Counted from the first letter of the stretch, positions 16,471-26,026 are shown. The stretch: DNA of 64,000 bases from Parvularcula lutaonensis (GCF_014651915.1 NZ_BMXU01000002.1:124001-188000); one strand, 5' to 3'. The notes: generated from the sequence alone by a model not told the origin. Numbers and translations are program-made.

Positions 16471-17838
16471 CTACTCTTCCACGATCGTGTTCAGGGTCAC
16501 CAGTTCCTCCGCCACGGTCGGGTGCAGGGCGCAGGTGGCGTCGAACTGCGCCTTCGTGACGCCGGCCTTCACCGCGATGGCGGCGACCTGGACCATCTCG
16601 CCTGCCTCGGTCCCTGCAATGTGGCAGCCGAGGACCTTGTCGGTCTTCTTGCAGACGACGAGCTTCATGATACAGCGCTCCGGGTTCTGCGCGAGGATGT
16701 TCCTCATGGCACGGAAGTCGGCCTTGTAGACATCGACCTCGTAGCCCGCTGCCCGCGCCTCGGCAGCCGTATAGCCGACCGAAGCGACAGGCGGCTGGGA
16801 GAAGACCGCCTTGGGGATGAAGTCATAGTCCATCCGGCGAGGATTGCCCTTGAATTGCGTTTCCACGAACGCCGCCGCCTCGCGGATCGCCACGGGCGTG
16901 AGGTTCACGCGGTTCGTCACGTCGCCCACGGCGAAGATCGACGGGACGCTCGATTGGCTGTCTTCGTTGACGATGATGGCGCCGTGCCTGTCGACCTGCA
17001 CGCCGACCCTATCGACGCCGAGACTGTCCGTGTTCGGCCGCCTGCCGATGGCCCAGAAGACGAGCTCCGTATCAAGAACGTCTCCGTTCATCAGGTGGAC
17101 CCTGCGCCCGCCAACGTCCATCTCTTCGATCTTGGTGAAGACCGTGTTGTTGACGTAGCGGATACCCGCGCGCTCGAAATTGCCCTCGACATAGGAGGCA
17201 AGGTCCGTGTCGAAACTGCGCAGCACGCGTTCGCCGCGGTAGACAAGGGTGACAGCGACGCCGAGGCCCGCGAGAATATAGGCGAACTCGACGGCGATAT
17301 ATCCCCCGCCTGCAATCACGGCCGTTTTGGGGAGTTTTGGCAGCAGGAAGGCGTCATCCGAGACGATGCCGAGCTCGGCACCAGGAATACCGTCATCGCG
17401 GATGGGACGACCACCGACGGCGACAAGGATCTTCTCCGCCGTGACCTGGCGGTCCTCCTCGACGATATGGATCGTATGCGGATCGACGAGGACTGCACGG
17501 CTGCGGATGTGATCGACGCCATTCTTCTCAAGGATGCCGGAATAAATGCCGGAGAGGCGCTCGACCTCGGCCTGCACATTGTCGCGCAGGGTGTCCCAGT
17601 CGTGGCGCGGTGCCTCGGGAAAGGTCCAGCCATAGCCCTTGGCATCTTCCATCATGTGTCCGTATTCGGACGCATAAACAAAAAGCTTCTTGGGCACGCA
17701 GCCGCGAACGACGCAGGTGCCGCCGGGTTTTGATTCCTCGGCACACGCGACTTTGAAGCCGGCCTGCGCCGCGAGCCGCGCTGCCCGGACACCGCCCGAA
17801 CCTGCGCCAATCACAAAAAGATCGTAGTCGTAAGCCAT
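16471..17838 (-). CDS. gor: Glutathione-disulfide reductase
   Basis: 455-residue FAD-dependent NADPH:glutathione reductase. FAD site VIGAGSGGVRAAR near the N-terminus, redox-active GGTCVVRGCVPKK (about 42-54), NADPH site AGGGYIAVEFA near 175, FAD motif FAVGDVTNRVNLTPVA and the C-terminal CALHPTVAEELVTL with the catalytic His-Glu pair are all present. The start MAYDYDLFVIG has GGAGG just upstream. It is downstream of rpiA and an unknown gene, all on the minus strand. Confidence 0.93.
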   Translation of the reverse strand: MAYDYDLFVIGAGSGGVRAARLAAQAGFKVACAEESKPGGTCVVRGCVPKKLFVYASEYGHMMEDAKGYGWTFPEAPRHDWDTLRDNVQAEVERLSGIYSGILEKNGVDHIRSRAVLVDPHTIHIVEEDRQVTAEKILVAVGGRPIRDDGIPGAELGIVSDDAFLLPKLPKTAVIAGGGYIAVEFAYILAGLGVAVTLVYRGERVLRSFDTDLASYVEGNFERAGIRYVNNTVFTKIEEMDVGGRRVHLMNGDVLDTELVFWAIGRRPNTDSLGVDRVGVQVDRHGAIIVNEDSQSSVPSIFAVGDVTNRVNLTPVAIREAAAFVETQFKGNPRRMDYDFIPKAVFSQPPVASVGYTAAEARAAGYEVDVYKADFRAMRNILAQNPERCIMKLVVCKKTDKVLGCHIAGTEAGEMVQVAAIAVKAGVTKAQFDATCALHPTVAEELVTLNTIVEE

Positions 17839-17869
17839 CTGGCCTCCTTCGCGGGGGGTGGGCGCGAGG

Positions 17870-18394
17870 TTACTTCGGCATGGTCGGGACGAAGCCGATA
17901 CGGTTCTGGTAGCGGGCATCGCCGAAATCGGCGAGCTCGTGGCGGAAGAGATGGAGGAACTCGGCCATCAGGGTCTCGTAGACGGGCTGCAGCTTCCCCT
18001 CGAAGTCGAGCGGGAGGCGCAGCCGCGGCTGGTTCGCGATGAAGATTTCGAACCGGTCGTCCTTCACCTCGACCTTGATGCCCGTGCGAATCCAGAGCGA
18101 GCCGGAGTCCTCGACATTCGGAACAGTGACGGAGATGCCGAAAGCGATCGGCTCCAGTCGGATCGGTTGCTTGGGGTCATAGCTGAATGCGGCGTCCCCA
18201 TATTCCTGGCTCGGGTCGAACGGTCCCTGGGGCGGCACCAGCGCAACGGCGGGTTCGGGTGCTTCGAGATAACTGTCGAAACCCTCGGCCACGGCGTGCC
18301 CGAGGGCACGGCACCGGAGGAAGTTCTCCATGGCCGCTTCGCCGTAAGCCTCGATCGCCGCCTTAAGCGTCTCGTAGGGCGTCTTCTCAGCCAT
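17870..18394 (-). CDS. Conserved hypothetical protein between rpiA and gor
   Basis: 174 residues starting MAEKTPYETLK; no signal peptide or membrane segment. The N-terminal third is helical, the rest mixed, ending in LMAEFLHLFRHELADFGDA. I do not recognise the family. The start lies inside the rpiA 3' end (overlap of 8 bases), indicating translational coupling with rpiA; an alternative start 12 bases upstream is possible. Likely an rpiA-unknown-gor operon. Confidence 0.7.
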   Translation of the reverse strand: MAEKTPYETLKAAIEAYGEAAMENFLRCRALGHAVAEGFDSYLEAPEPAVALVPPQGPFDPSQEYGDAAFSYDPKQPIRLEPIAFGISVTVPNVEDSGSLWIRTGIKVEVKDDRFEIFIANQPRLRLPLDFEGKLQPVYETLMAEFLHLFRHELADFGDARYQNRIGFVPTMPK

Positions 18395-19079
18395 CGAGGA
18401 ACCCATCCTCGGTCGCGAGGATCTGGTGGACGTCGAAGCCCAGGAACAGGCCGGTGGTCACGACGCCCGGTATCATGGTGAGCTTCCGGTCGAGGGTTTC
18501 GGGGTTCTGGATCCGCCCGAGCGCCAGATCCGCAACGAGATTCCCGGCGTCTGTCAGGAAAAAGCCTTCGCCATTCGGCGCTGCGCGCAGCGTGATTTGC
18601 GGATTGCTGAAGCCCTCCTCCGAGAGCACCTCGCGGATCGCCCGGACGGTCAGCGCTTGGCCGAACGGGATGACCTCCACCGGCAGCGGAAAGGCGCCGA
18701 GGGTGTGCACCCGCTTCGACGCGTCAGCGATCATGACGAACTTCCGCGCAGCCCGTGCGACGATCTTCTCGCGCAGCATGGCGCCTCCGCCGCCCTTGAT
18801 CATCGAGCCATCGGGCGTGATCTCGTCCGAGCCATCGATGTCGAGATCCAGCACCGTTGTCTCGTCAGGCTCGAACAGCTCGATGCCGTTCTTCCTGGCG
18901 AGTTCCTCGCTCCATCTCGAAGTCGGGACGCCCTTGACGTCGAGGCCCGTGCGGACCTTCTCGCCCAAGGCTTCGATAAAGAACTTCGCCGTGGAACCTG
19001 TGCCGAGGCCGAGCCGCATGCCGTCCTCGACGAGTTCGAGCGCAGCGAGAGCCGCGCGTTTCTTGGGTGAATCAGCCAT
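18387..19079 (-). CDS. rpiA: Ribose-5-phosphate isomerase A
   Basis: 230-residue enzyme of the non-oxidative pentose phosphate pathway. Family motifs GLGTGSTAKFFIEAL (about 24), DLDIDGSDEI with catalytic Asp (about 78), IKGGGGAMLREKI (about 95) with catalytic Lys/Glu and VEVIPFG are in order. Length is typical. First gene of a probable rpiA-unknown-gor transcript. Confidence 0.96.
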   Translation of the reverse strand: MADSPKKRAALAALELVEDGMRLGLGTGSTAKFFIEALGEKVRTGLDVKGVPTSRWSEELARKNGIELFEPDETTVLDLDIDGSDEITPDGSMIKGGGGAMLREKIVARAARKFVMIADASKRVHTLGAFPLPVEVIPFGQALTVRAIREVLSEEGFSNPQITLRAAPNGEGFFLTDAGNLVADLALGRIQNPETLDRKLTMIPGVVTTGLFLGFDVHQILATEDGFLDG

Positions 19080-19126
19080 AAGCCGCCCTTAGCGCGGCTG
19101 CCGAGAAATGACAGGGGCAGCCTGAG

Positions 19127-19882
19127 TCAGGCGTTCACGACTTTGATCGCCGCGTTGTACATGCCACTGACCGACTGCGACACTTGGCTCAGCCAACGGA
19201 AGACGTGGTTGATCGTCACCGCACGGTTGCGCTGGGCCTGCGGGATCTCGCCGGAGAAGACCCGCGTCATCACCGCGACGCCGCTTTGGAACTGGGTGTA
19301 GAATGCCTCGATCAGCCGCCGGTCGCCGACGCTCATCGTGTTCAGCTTGGCCCGGAACTGGTTGTAGACCCCGGTTTCGAAGAAGTGGCCGAAGTCCTGA
19401 TAGTGCTGGTTCATCCGTCCGAGGAAGAGGAGGATCAGTTCCAGAGAGTGCTGGGCATAGCGCGCCGCGGCTTCCTTATCCTGACGCTTGATCGCATCTT
19501 CGAGGAGCGCGGCGACCCGGATGAATTCTTCAGAGAAGCCGCTCAGCTCGCGACTCACCATGGAGGTGAACTCGAACTTCTTCTCCATGTCGAACAAGAT
19601 GTCAGGGCTGCATTCCTCGATCTTCTTGAGAAGCTTCGATGTGAATTGCAGGCGGATCCAATTCTTCGACTTCTGCGCCACCCCAATGGCAATACCGAGG
19701 ACATCGGTCGGAATCCCTGCTTCGTAGAGCGTGTCGAGCCGCTCGGGGTCGGTAAAGAAAAGCGGTGCGGCTTCAATGTGATCGAGCCCCTCGTCAGTAT
19801 AGAGTCTGGCGCCTTCGCTCATGCCTTCGGCCATGAAACGAATATCCGCCGCGCCGCGCCGCGTCATTCCGAAAAGCTGCAT
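19127..19882 (-). CDS. Hypothetical helical protein, family not recognised
   Basis: 251 residues from ATG 19882, which has GGGGGAG six bases upstream. The sequence is predicted mostly helical, without signal peptide, membrane segment or cysteines in a motif. KSKNWIRLQFTSKLLKK and a segment rich in aromatic residues (NQHYQDFGHFFETGVYNQF) stand out. It is monocistronic, between rpiA and the divergent M49-type peptidase. Codon use matches the genome. Could be a cytosolic regulator or a structural protein; I cannot say which. Confidence 0.7.
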   Translation of the reverse strand: MQLFGMTRRGAADIRFMAEGMSEGARLYTDEGLDHIEAAPLFFTDPERLDTLYEAGIPTDVLGIAIGVAQKSKNWIRLQFTSKLLKKIEECSPDILFDMEKKFEFTSMVSRELSGFSEEFIRVAALLEDAIKRQDKEAAARYAQHSLELILLFLGRMNQHYQDFGHFFETGVYNQFRAKLNTMSVGDRRLIEAFYTQFQSGVAVMTRVFSGEIPQAQRNRAVTINHVFRWLSQVSQSVSGMYNAAIKVVNA

Positions 19883-20054
19883 AGCCCGCTCCCCCACTAG
19901 GTTTAGTGGAACCGAGGTTCGCCGCGAAACCGGCCTGCGTCCAGAGCTTCCTGCGGTGCGGCGCTTTGCTAGCCACGCCGGAAAGGTCTAAGCCCCGGCC
20001 GGGCAACACAGATCGAGAGCAGGCTGGGCCCTGCTCCGGGATAGGGAGATTATC

Positions 20055-21785
20055 GTGCAATCATCCAAGAGCGCCCTTGCGGCAGCGCTTCTCCTCGTGG
20101 GCCTTGCAGCCTGTGACCGTGAGGCGGTCGAGCCGGTCGAACAGGCAGCTTCGGAAGAAACAGGCTCCATGGAGTCCGCTGAACCCGCTTCCGAAGTCGA
20201 GGTCGCCCCGACCGAAGAGCTCCTGAAACTGCGGGCCCAGTTCGCGCGGATCGAGATGGATCCAGACACCTCATTCCTCACGGAAGAACAGCGCGAGGTC
20301 ATCAACCTGCTGAACCAGGCAGGCAACCTGATGAGTGCGATCTACCTGCGCCAGATTTCACCGCGGAATCCTGAATGGCGTGAAGAGATCGCGGCGTCGG
20401 AGCTCAAGGACCGGGACCTGCTGCTCGACCTGTTCGACCTGCATTTCGGCCCTTGGGACACCCTGAATCACAACAAGCCGTTCTATGGCTCGGTGGAGCG
20501 GCCCGCAGGCGCCGGCTTCTACCCCGCCGATATCACCAAGCAGGAATTCGAGGACTGGATCGCGGAACACCCCGAAGACGAAGAGGCGTTCCGTTCAGGC
20601 TACACCGTGATCCGCCGGACCGAGGACGGGGGACTGCGTGCGATTCCCTATAGCGAGGCGTATGCGGAGTTCCTAGAACCGGCAGCTGCCCTCCTCCGCC
20701 AGGCCGCGGACAAAACGTCGAACGAGAGCCTGAAGAGGTTCCTCACCTTGCGTGCTGAGAGTTTCCTCACCGACGACTATTTCGAAAGCGAGATGGCGTG
20801 GATGGATCTCGACGGAACGATCGAAGTCGCCATTGGTCCGTATGAGGTCTATGATGACGGGCTCTTCGGGTATAAAACCGCCTATGAAGCTTTCATCACG
20901 GTGAAGAACCCTGAGGAATCAGCGGCGCTCGACAAATACAAGGGCATGCTCCGCGACATGGAAGAGAACCTTCCGGTCGACAATTCCTACAAGAACTTCG
21001 CCCGCGGCTTCGAAAGCCCGATTGCTGTCGTGGACCAGGTCCATGGCGGCGGTGACAACGTGCCGGGTGTGCAGACGATTGCCTTCAACCTGCCCAATGA
21101 CGAGCGGGTTCGCGAAGCGAAGGGCGCGAAGAAGGTGCTGCTCAACAACGTCATGGGGGCGAAATTCGACCGTATCCTGGCGCCGATGGCATCGAAGGTC
21201 CTGGTGGACGAGCAGGCCGGGCTCCTGATGCAGAAATACATGGGCGTGAACACGCTCTTCCACGAACTGAGCCACTCGCTCGGGCCGGGCACCATTACCG
21301 TGGACGGCGAGGAAACGACGGTGAATGCTCAGCTTAAGGAGCGTTACTCACCGATGGAGGAAGGCAAGGCGGACGTCATGGGCGCCTACAACATCCTCTA
21401 CATGATGGAGCGCGGCGAGCTGCCTGCGGAGGAGAAAGAGAACTTCCTCGCTACCTATTTCGCAGGTCTCTTCCGCTCGATGCGCTTTGGCATCGGAGAG
21501 GCGCACGGCAAGGGCGCAGCCTTCCAGTATAACTTCTACAAAGAAGCCGGCGCCTTCGAGGTTGACGAGGAGACAGGCAAATACAGGGTCGATTTCGATG
21601 TGCTCGAGAAGGCCATCCGTGATTTGACGGCCAAGGTCGTGATAATCCAGGGCGACGGTGACTATGACGCAGCCGGAGCATTTCTCGATGGCTATGGCGT
21701 TTTGGATGACGATGCTGATCGCATCATCGCCTCGATGACCGAAATCCCGGTGGACATCCAGCCGATTTATCCCGAAACGCTCTGA
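20055..21785 (+). CDS. Lipoprotein zinc peptidase of the M49 (dipeptidyl peptidase III) type
   Basis: 576 residues, GTG start with AGGGAG six bases upstream. Signal peptide with lipobox GLAAC (Cys about 20), so probably an outer-membrane or periplasmic lipoprotein. The zinc site reads FHELSHSLGPG (about 402-412) followed by EEGKADVMG (about 434), giving an HExxH...EEGKAD arrangement like the bacterial M49-related 'Zn-dependent hydrolase' group; classical DPP III has HELLGH. Expected role: releasing dipeptides from peptide N-termini. Followed by a strong terminator, so it is monocistronic. Confidence 0.8.
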   Translation: MQSSKSALAAALLLVGLAACDREAVEPVEQAASEETGSMESAEPASEVEVAPTEELLKLRAQFARIEMDPDTSFLTEEQREVINLLNQAGNLMSAIYLRQISPRNPEWREEIAASELKDRDLLLDLFDLHFGPWDTLNHNKPFYGSVERPAGAGFYPADITKQEFEDWIAEHPEDEEAFRSGYTVIRRTEDGGLRAIPYSEAYAEFLEPAAALLRQAADKTSNESLKRFLTLRAESFLTDDYFESEMAWMDLDGTIEVAIGPYEVYDDGLFGYKTAYEAFITVKNPEESAALDKYKGMLRDMEENLPVDNSYKNFARGFESPIAVVDQVHGGGDNVPGVQTIAFNLPNDERVREAKGAKKVLLNNVMGAKFDRILAPMASKVLVDEQAGLLMQKYMGVNTLFHELSHSLGPGTITVDGEETTVNAQLKERYSPMEEGKADVMGAYNILYMMERGELPAEEKENFLATYFAGLFRSMRFGIGEAHGKGAAFQYNFYKEAGAFEVDEETGKYRVDFDVLEKAIRDLTAKVVIIQGDGDYDAAGAFLDGYGVLDDDADRIIASMTEIPVDIQPIYPETL

Positions 21786-21804
21786 CGTCTACGGAGTCAT
21801 GACG

Positions 21805-21837
21805 AAAGGCCGCGGCATTGTCCGCGGCCTTTTTTTG
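21805..21837 (+). terminator. Rho-independent terminator of the M49-type gene
   Basis: AGGCCGCGG and CCGCGGCCT form a 9-bp stem followed by seven T residues, 20 bases after the stop. Confidence 0.92.
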
Positions 21838-21851
21838 ATCTGCACAGAAAG

Positions 21852-21878
21852 AAAAAGGAGGGCCGAGGCCCTCCTTCT
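21852..21878 (-). terminator. Rho-independent terminator of ftsZ
   Basis: Read on the minus strand, GAGGGCC and GGCCCTC form a hairpin followed by CTTTTTC, about 25 bases after the ftsZ stop. It faces the plus-strand terminator at 21805. Confidence 0.88.
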
Positions 21879-21902
21879 CGCACCTGCAGTGCTGCCCGGA
21901 AA

Positions 21903-23279
21903 TCAGTTGCGGCGGAGGAATGCCGGGACTTCGACCTCGTCGTCATCGTCCGTGAGCGGCTTGGCCGACGGCTTGCGGCGCGGCTGCAGAGGCTGTTCGT
22001 CCTGGCGGCCCTTGAAGGTCTCCTTGAGAAGGCCCATGGCCGCTTCGAGGGTCGAGGTCTGGCGACCGCGGAACGGATTCTGACGGGCTGTGGCTTGCCG
22101 AAGCTCCTCGCGGGCGACCGGCGTGTCTTCGGTCAGGATACGGCGGATACGCTCATGCACTTCGCCGACCGGGTTGGCTTCGGTGCTGGCCGCGACCGCG
22201 GCCGGAGCGGAGTCAGGCTGTTGGACCGGGGTCGGTGTTTCGGCCGGAGCGGCTTGCGGCGCAGCGGCGACGGCCGGGCGCGGCGCGGCCACCGGCGCGG
22301 TGGCAATGGCGGAAGCGCCGTCGATCCCCGTGGCGACGACGGAGACGCGGATCGTGCCCTCGAGAGACTGGTCGAAGGTCGAGCCGACGATGATGTTGGC
22401 ATCCGGGTCGACTTCGTTGCGGATGGCGTTGGCTGCCTCGTCCACTTCAAAGAGCTTCATGTCGAGGCCGCCGGTGATGTTGATCAGCACACCCTTGGCG
22501 CCCTTGAGCGACATCTCGTCGAGAAGCGGGTTCGAGATCGCGGCGGCAGCAGCGACTGAGGCGCGGTTCTCGTCAGAGCTCTCGCCCGTGCCCATCATGG
22601 CCTTGCCCATCTCGCTCATCACGGTACGGACGTCCGCGAAGTCGAGGTTGATATGCCCCGGCACGATCATCAGGTCGGTGATGCCGCGCACGCCTGCGTA
22701 GAGCACTTCGTCAGCCATGCCGAAGGCGTCAGCGAAGGTGGTGTTCTCGTCAGCAAGCCGGAAGAGGTTCTGGTTGGGGATGATGAGCAGCGTGTCGACA
22801 TGGCGCGACAGCTCCTCGATTCCTTCGTCCGCGATCCGCATACGGCGGGCACCTTCAAAGGCGAAGGGTTTCGTCACGACACCGACGGTCAGGATGCCAA
22901 GGTCGCGCGCGGCCTTGGCGATGACCGGGGCGGCACCGGTACCCGTGCCGCCGCCCATGCCTGCGGTGATGAAGAGCATGTTCGCGCCTTCGAGTGCAGC
23001 CATCACCTCGTCGAGGCTTTCCTCGGCGGCGGCTTCACCGATCTGCGGACGCGAACCTGCGCCGAGGCCCTGCGTCACCCCGGTACCGAGCTGGATCTTG
23101 GTTTCGGCTTTCGAGAGGCCCACCGCCTGCGCATCCGTGTTTGCGCAGACGAAGGAGACGCCGTCGAGCTCGCTCTCGATCATGTTGTTGACCGCGTTGC
23201 CGCCTGCGCCGCCAACGCCGATGACGACGATCTTGGGCTTGAGCTCCGCCGAGGTGGGTACAGAGAGATTGAGCGGCAT
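21903..23279 (-). CDS. ftsZ: Cell division protein FtsZ
   Basis: 458-residue tubulin-like GTPase that forms the Z ring. Present: [21 protein letters not shown]-like ANTDAQAVG, tubulin signature [10 protein letters not shown] (about 108), [17 protein letters not shown], a Pro/Ala-rich linker of about 100 residues and the conserved C-terminal peptide [11 protein letters not shown] that binds FtsA/ZipA-type partners. It lies alone between an M49-type peptidase and a nitroreductase gene; the usual ftsQ-ftsA neighbours are absent on either side. Own promoter expected in 23280-23414. Confidence 0.97.
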   Translation of the reverse strand: MPLNLSVPTSAELKPKIVVIGVGGAGGNAVNNMIESELDGVSFVCANTDAQAVGLSKAETKIQLGTGVTQGLGAGSRPQIGEAAAEESLDEVMAALEGANMLFITAGMGGGTGTGAAPVIAKAARDLGILTVGVVTKPFAFEGARRMRIADEGIEELSRHVDTLLIIPNQNLFRLADENTTFADAFGMADEVLYAGVRGITDLMIVPGHINLDFADVRTVMSEMGKAMMGTGESSDENRASVAAAAAISNPLLDEMSLKGAKGVLINITGGLDMKLFEVDEAANAIRNEVDPDANIIVGSTFDQSLEGTIRVSVVATGIDGASAIATAPVAAPRPAVAAAPQAAPAETPTPVQQPDSAPAAVAASTEANPVGEVHERIRRILTEDTPVAREELRQATARQNPFRGRQTSTLEAAMGLLKETFKGRQDEQPLQPRRKPSAKPLTDDDDEVEVPAFLRRN

Positions 23280-23414
23280 GTTGGGCGAATCCTCAGAACG
23301 GCTTGGGTGTCACGGTTAAAGGATCGGTCAGGAGGGTTAGCGGCGGGTTAACGGCGGTGCGGAATTGCCTGACGGGTTCTTCACACAGCCGGGATCAAGG
23401 CGCACAACCCGCCC

Positions 23415-24098
23415 ATGACCAAGCATCGCCATATCCCTTTGAAAGACCTGCCTCCCGGACCGCAGCTTTCGGACGAGGAGAGCCTCGCCGCCGCCCGCGC
23501 CTTCGCCGAGACCATGAAGACCCGGCACACGCTACGAGCGTTTTCTGGCGAACCGGTGGACCGGAAGGTTATCGAGGCGGCGATCGCGGCGGCGGGCACC
23601 GCCCCCTCCGGCGCCAACCACCAGCCCTGGTTCTTCGCCGTCTGCGAGAGCCCGGAGGTCAAGCGGCAGATCCGCATCGCCGCCGAGGAAGAGGAGAAGG
23701 CTTTCTACAGCGGCAAAGCGGGCGCCGAGTGGCTGGAAGCCCTCGCGCCGATCGGCACCGATTGGGAGAAGCCGTTCCTCGAGACTGCGCCCTACCTGAT
23801 CGTCTGCTTTGCCCAGAAGCGCGGCGGCATCGAAGCGGGCGACGACAGGAAGAACTACTACGTCACCGAGAGCGCGGGACTTGCTTGCGGGATGCTGATA
23901 ACGGCGCTCCACCTTGCCGGGCTCGGCACCCTCACCCACACGCCGAACCCGATGAAGTTCCTGAACGAGCTCCTCGGCCGTCCGGCGACGGAGAAGCCGC
24001 TGATGATTGTCGTCGTGGGCAAACCCGCGAAGGATGCAACGGTGCCGGAGCACGCGCTGAAAAAGAAGGCGCTGAGCGATATTATGCGGGTTTACTGA
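23415..24098 (+). CDS. Nitroreductase-family FMN oxidoreductase (iodotyrosine deiodinase-like subgroup)
   Basis: 227 residues. RHTLRAFSGEPVDRKVIEAAI (about 36-56) and APSGANHQPWFFAV (about 62-75) are the FMN-binding core of the nitroreductase family, with GLGTLTHTPNPM and a C-terminal VVVGKPA. The long insertion with EEEEKAFYSGKAGAEWLEAL resembles the lid of the IYD-like subgroup. It probably reduces or dehalogenates a small aromatic compound. Its 3' end overlaps the convergent beta-lactamase-fold gene by 7 bases. Confidence 0.82.
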   Translation: MTKHRHIPLKDLPPGPQLSDEESLAAARAFAETMKTRHTLRAFSGEPVDRKVIEAAIAAAGTAPSGANHQPWFFAVCESPEVKRQIRIAAEEEEKAFYSGKAGAEWLEALAPIGTDWEKPFLETAPYLIVCFAQKRGGIEAGDDRKNYYVTESAGLACGMLITALHLAGLGTLTHTPNPMKFLNELLGRPATEKPLMIVVVGKPAKDATVPEHALKKKALSDIMRVY

Positions 24099-25402
24099 GC
24101 GACCGGCTCACCTTCCCAGCGGACGCCCTGCCAATCCAGGAGCATGTCGTAGCGACCATCTTCGCGGGGGCGAAACTCGATAGACTCGTTTGACTCAGGG
24201 TCCTCAAAAAACACACGCTCACTCTCGGCTTTCAGAAAGCCGTTGTTCTGTCCGTTCTGGTAGACGGCGAGCGCTCCGTTCTCGAACTTGATCACGAGCT
24301 TAAGGTGCTCGAGCTCCGCAAAGCTGTACGTGCCCTCGTATCGCCTGAGCGTGCTCTCGGGCAGGTCAATGGCTGTACGGAACACCTTCTCGGGTATCTC
24401 GAAGGGTTTGCCCTCAAGAATCGCCCTCATATCACTGACGACCTGTGATAACGGAACCTCGTCATAGTTTGAAAGCAACACCATTCGATAGCCAAGTTCA
24501 GTATTCGCCTCGACGTAAGCACGCTTACCGCGCGTGCCGCCGGCGTGCGCGATCACACCGTCTTCGTTGGCAAGCTTGCTGAGAAAAGGCTCGCGGGACA
24601 CGTAGCTCAGCAATTGATCGAGGTCGGCGGCGGTCGCGTAGAGGTGAGCCGGACGCATATCCTCGCGTTCGAACTCCTCGATCGCGATGAGGGCGCCGTC
24701 CCTAAGGAAATGTCCGTAGGCGTAATTCGAGGGTTTGGGCCGAGACGAGTAGAAGTGCCCGCCGCTCATCGTCATACCTGCAGGGTCGAAAATCTCTTCC
24801 TCGGCATAGCGGACAAACGGCACGCCAGCGGCCTCCGCAATCATGGCATAGAGGACCTGGTAGCCAACATTCGAGTAGCGTCTTCCTGTGCCCGGATCGA
24901 ACTCAAGCTTCTCAATCGCAGCGAGGCCGACGATCTGGCCCGGGGTCAAGGCAAGCTGGTCCTCGGGCGGATCGGTCAGCTCCCGCGGAAGGCCGGAGGT
25001 GTGGTCCATGAGGTGTTGCACCGTGATCTCATCGCCACGCGGGAAGCTTGGGAAGAACTCGGAAACCTTCGTCTGCCGTGTCAGCAGCCCGTCTTCCTCG
25101 AGCTGCACCACTGCGATTTTTGCCACCAGCTTGGAGACCGAACGAAGGTCGTACTGGCTGTCGATCGTCACAGGCATCGTCGGCGGGATCTCTCCGTCGA
25201 GAGTGTAGGCGGAGAGATGAATGACTTCGCCATGCTTCGTGGCGAGCACCGTGCCATTGAACTGCCCAAGGTCGCGCAAAGCCTCGAAGTAGGCACCAAT
25301 GTCCGCGTCTTCGAGAGCGCCCTGCGGTGCGACCGACGCCTCATGTGCGCAGGCGGACAAAGTCAATACGAGCGCCCCGAGCCCCAGGCCTTTTCGAAAC
25401 AT
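24092..25402 (-). CDS. Beta-lactamase-fold serine hydrolase, lipoprotein
   Basis: 436 residues starting MFRKGLGLGALVLTLSACAHE; lipobox TLSAC gives a lipid anchor, and GGGGGAG precedes the ATG by 7. The class C/PBP-like domain has the SxxK nucleophile in RSVSKLVAKI (about 85) and a YSNVGY tyrosine motif near 180; HAGGTRG probably supplies the third motif. A C-terminal lipocalin-like beta region (about 320-436) follows, as in many 'serine hydrolase' homologues. More likely an esterase or D-peptidase than a resistance enzyme. Confidence 0.82.
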   Translation of the reverse strand: MFRKGLGLGALVLTLSACAHEASVAPQGALEDADIGAYFEALRDLGQFNGTVLATKHGEVIHLSAYTLDGEIPPTMPVTIDSQYDLRSVSKLVAKIAVVQLEEDGLLTRQTKVSEFFPSFPRGDEITVQHLMDHTSGLPRELTDPPEDQLALTPGQIVGLAAIEKLEFDPGTGRRYSNVGYQVLYAMIAEAAGVPFVRYAEEEIFDPAGMTMSGGHFYSSRPKPSNYAYGHFLRDGALIAIEEFEREDMRPAHLYATAADLDQLLSYVSREPFLSKLANEDGVIAHAGGTRGKRAYVEANTELGYRMVLLSNYDEVPLSQVVSDMRAILEGKPFEIPEKVFRTAIDLPESTLRRYEGTYSFAELEHLKLVIKFENGALAVYQNGQNNGFLKAESERVFFEDPESNESIEFRPREDGRYDMLLDWQGVRWEGEPVAQ

Positions 25403-25465
25403 GAAAGACTCCCCCCACATCGAATCTCGATGAGAGGTAATCACACTTGGCTGGGCTGCAACCCC

Positions 25466-25744
25466 CTATTGCAGCACGTCCTGCCAGTCCTCGTGCCGGT
25501 CGATCTGTGCTTTCGCGTAGGGGCAGAGGGGGAGAATCTTCCGGCCTTCCCGGCGGGCGTCCTCGACGCCGCGCTGCACCAGTGCAACCCCGACGCCCTT
25601 GCCGCGCAGGGCATCGGGAACACCGGTGTGGTCGATGATGATCAGCTTCTCCCCGGCGCGGGAATAGGTCATCTCGGCCTCATGGCCGTCGATGGCCACA
25701 AAATAGCGCCCCTTGCTGTCTGACTCTTCGCGCTGGATCTCCAT
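25466..25744 (-). CDS. Small GNAT-like N-acetyltransferase, copy 2
   Basis: 92-residue single-domain protein of the GCN5-related CG-type family. TGVPDALRGKGVGVALVQRGVEDAR carries the acetyl-CoA pyrophosphate loop (R-G-K-G-V-G), followed by LPLCPYAKAQIDRHEDWQDVL. It is a paralogue of the next gene, three bases apart, with the same length and layout. Substrate unknown. Confidence 0.85.
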   Translation of the reverse strand: MEIQREESDSKGRYFVAIDGHEAEMTYSRAGEKLIIIDHTGVPDALRGKGVGVALVQRGVEDARREGRKILPLCPYAKAQIDRHEDWQDVLQ

Positions 25745-25747
25745 CGC

Positions 25748-26026
25748 CTATTCTCCGCGCACGTCCTGCCACTCAGGATGCCTGTCCATCTTGGCTCTCG
25801 CAAAGGGACAAAGCGGGACCAGAGTTTCCCCGCGGGCACGGGCCTCCTGCACGGCATGGGCCACGAGCTGGGTGCCGATGCCCCTTCCCTCGAGCGCGCG
25901 CGGCACACCGACATGGTCAATCGTCAGCCTGCTGCCTTCCTTGTGGAAAGTCAGCTCCGCCTCATGGCCTTCAATCTCGGTCACGTAACGGCCGCGGCCG
26001 CCTTCATCCTCTCGCCTGATATCCAT
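25748..26026 (-). CDS. Small GNAT-like N-acetyltransferase, copy 1
   Basis: 92-residue paralogue of the downstream gene. VGVPRALEGRGIGTQLVAHAVQEAR is the acetyl-CoA loop and LVPLCPFARAKMDRHPEWQDV the C-terminal signature. The ATG overlaps the stop of the VOC gene (TGATG), so VOC, copy 1 and copy 2 form one operon. Two adjacent diverged copies suggest an old tandem duplication. Confidence 0.85.
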   Translation of the reverse strand: MDIRREDEGGRGRYVTEIEGHEAELTFHKEGSRLTIDHVGVPRALEGRGIGTQLVAHAVQEARARGETLVPLCPFARAKMDRHPEWQDVRGE

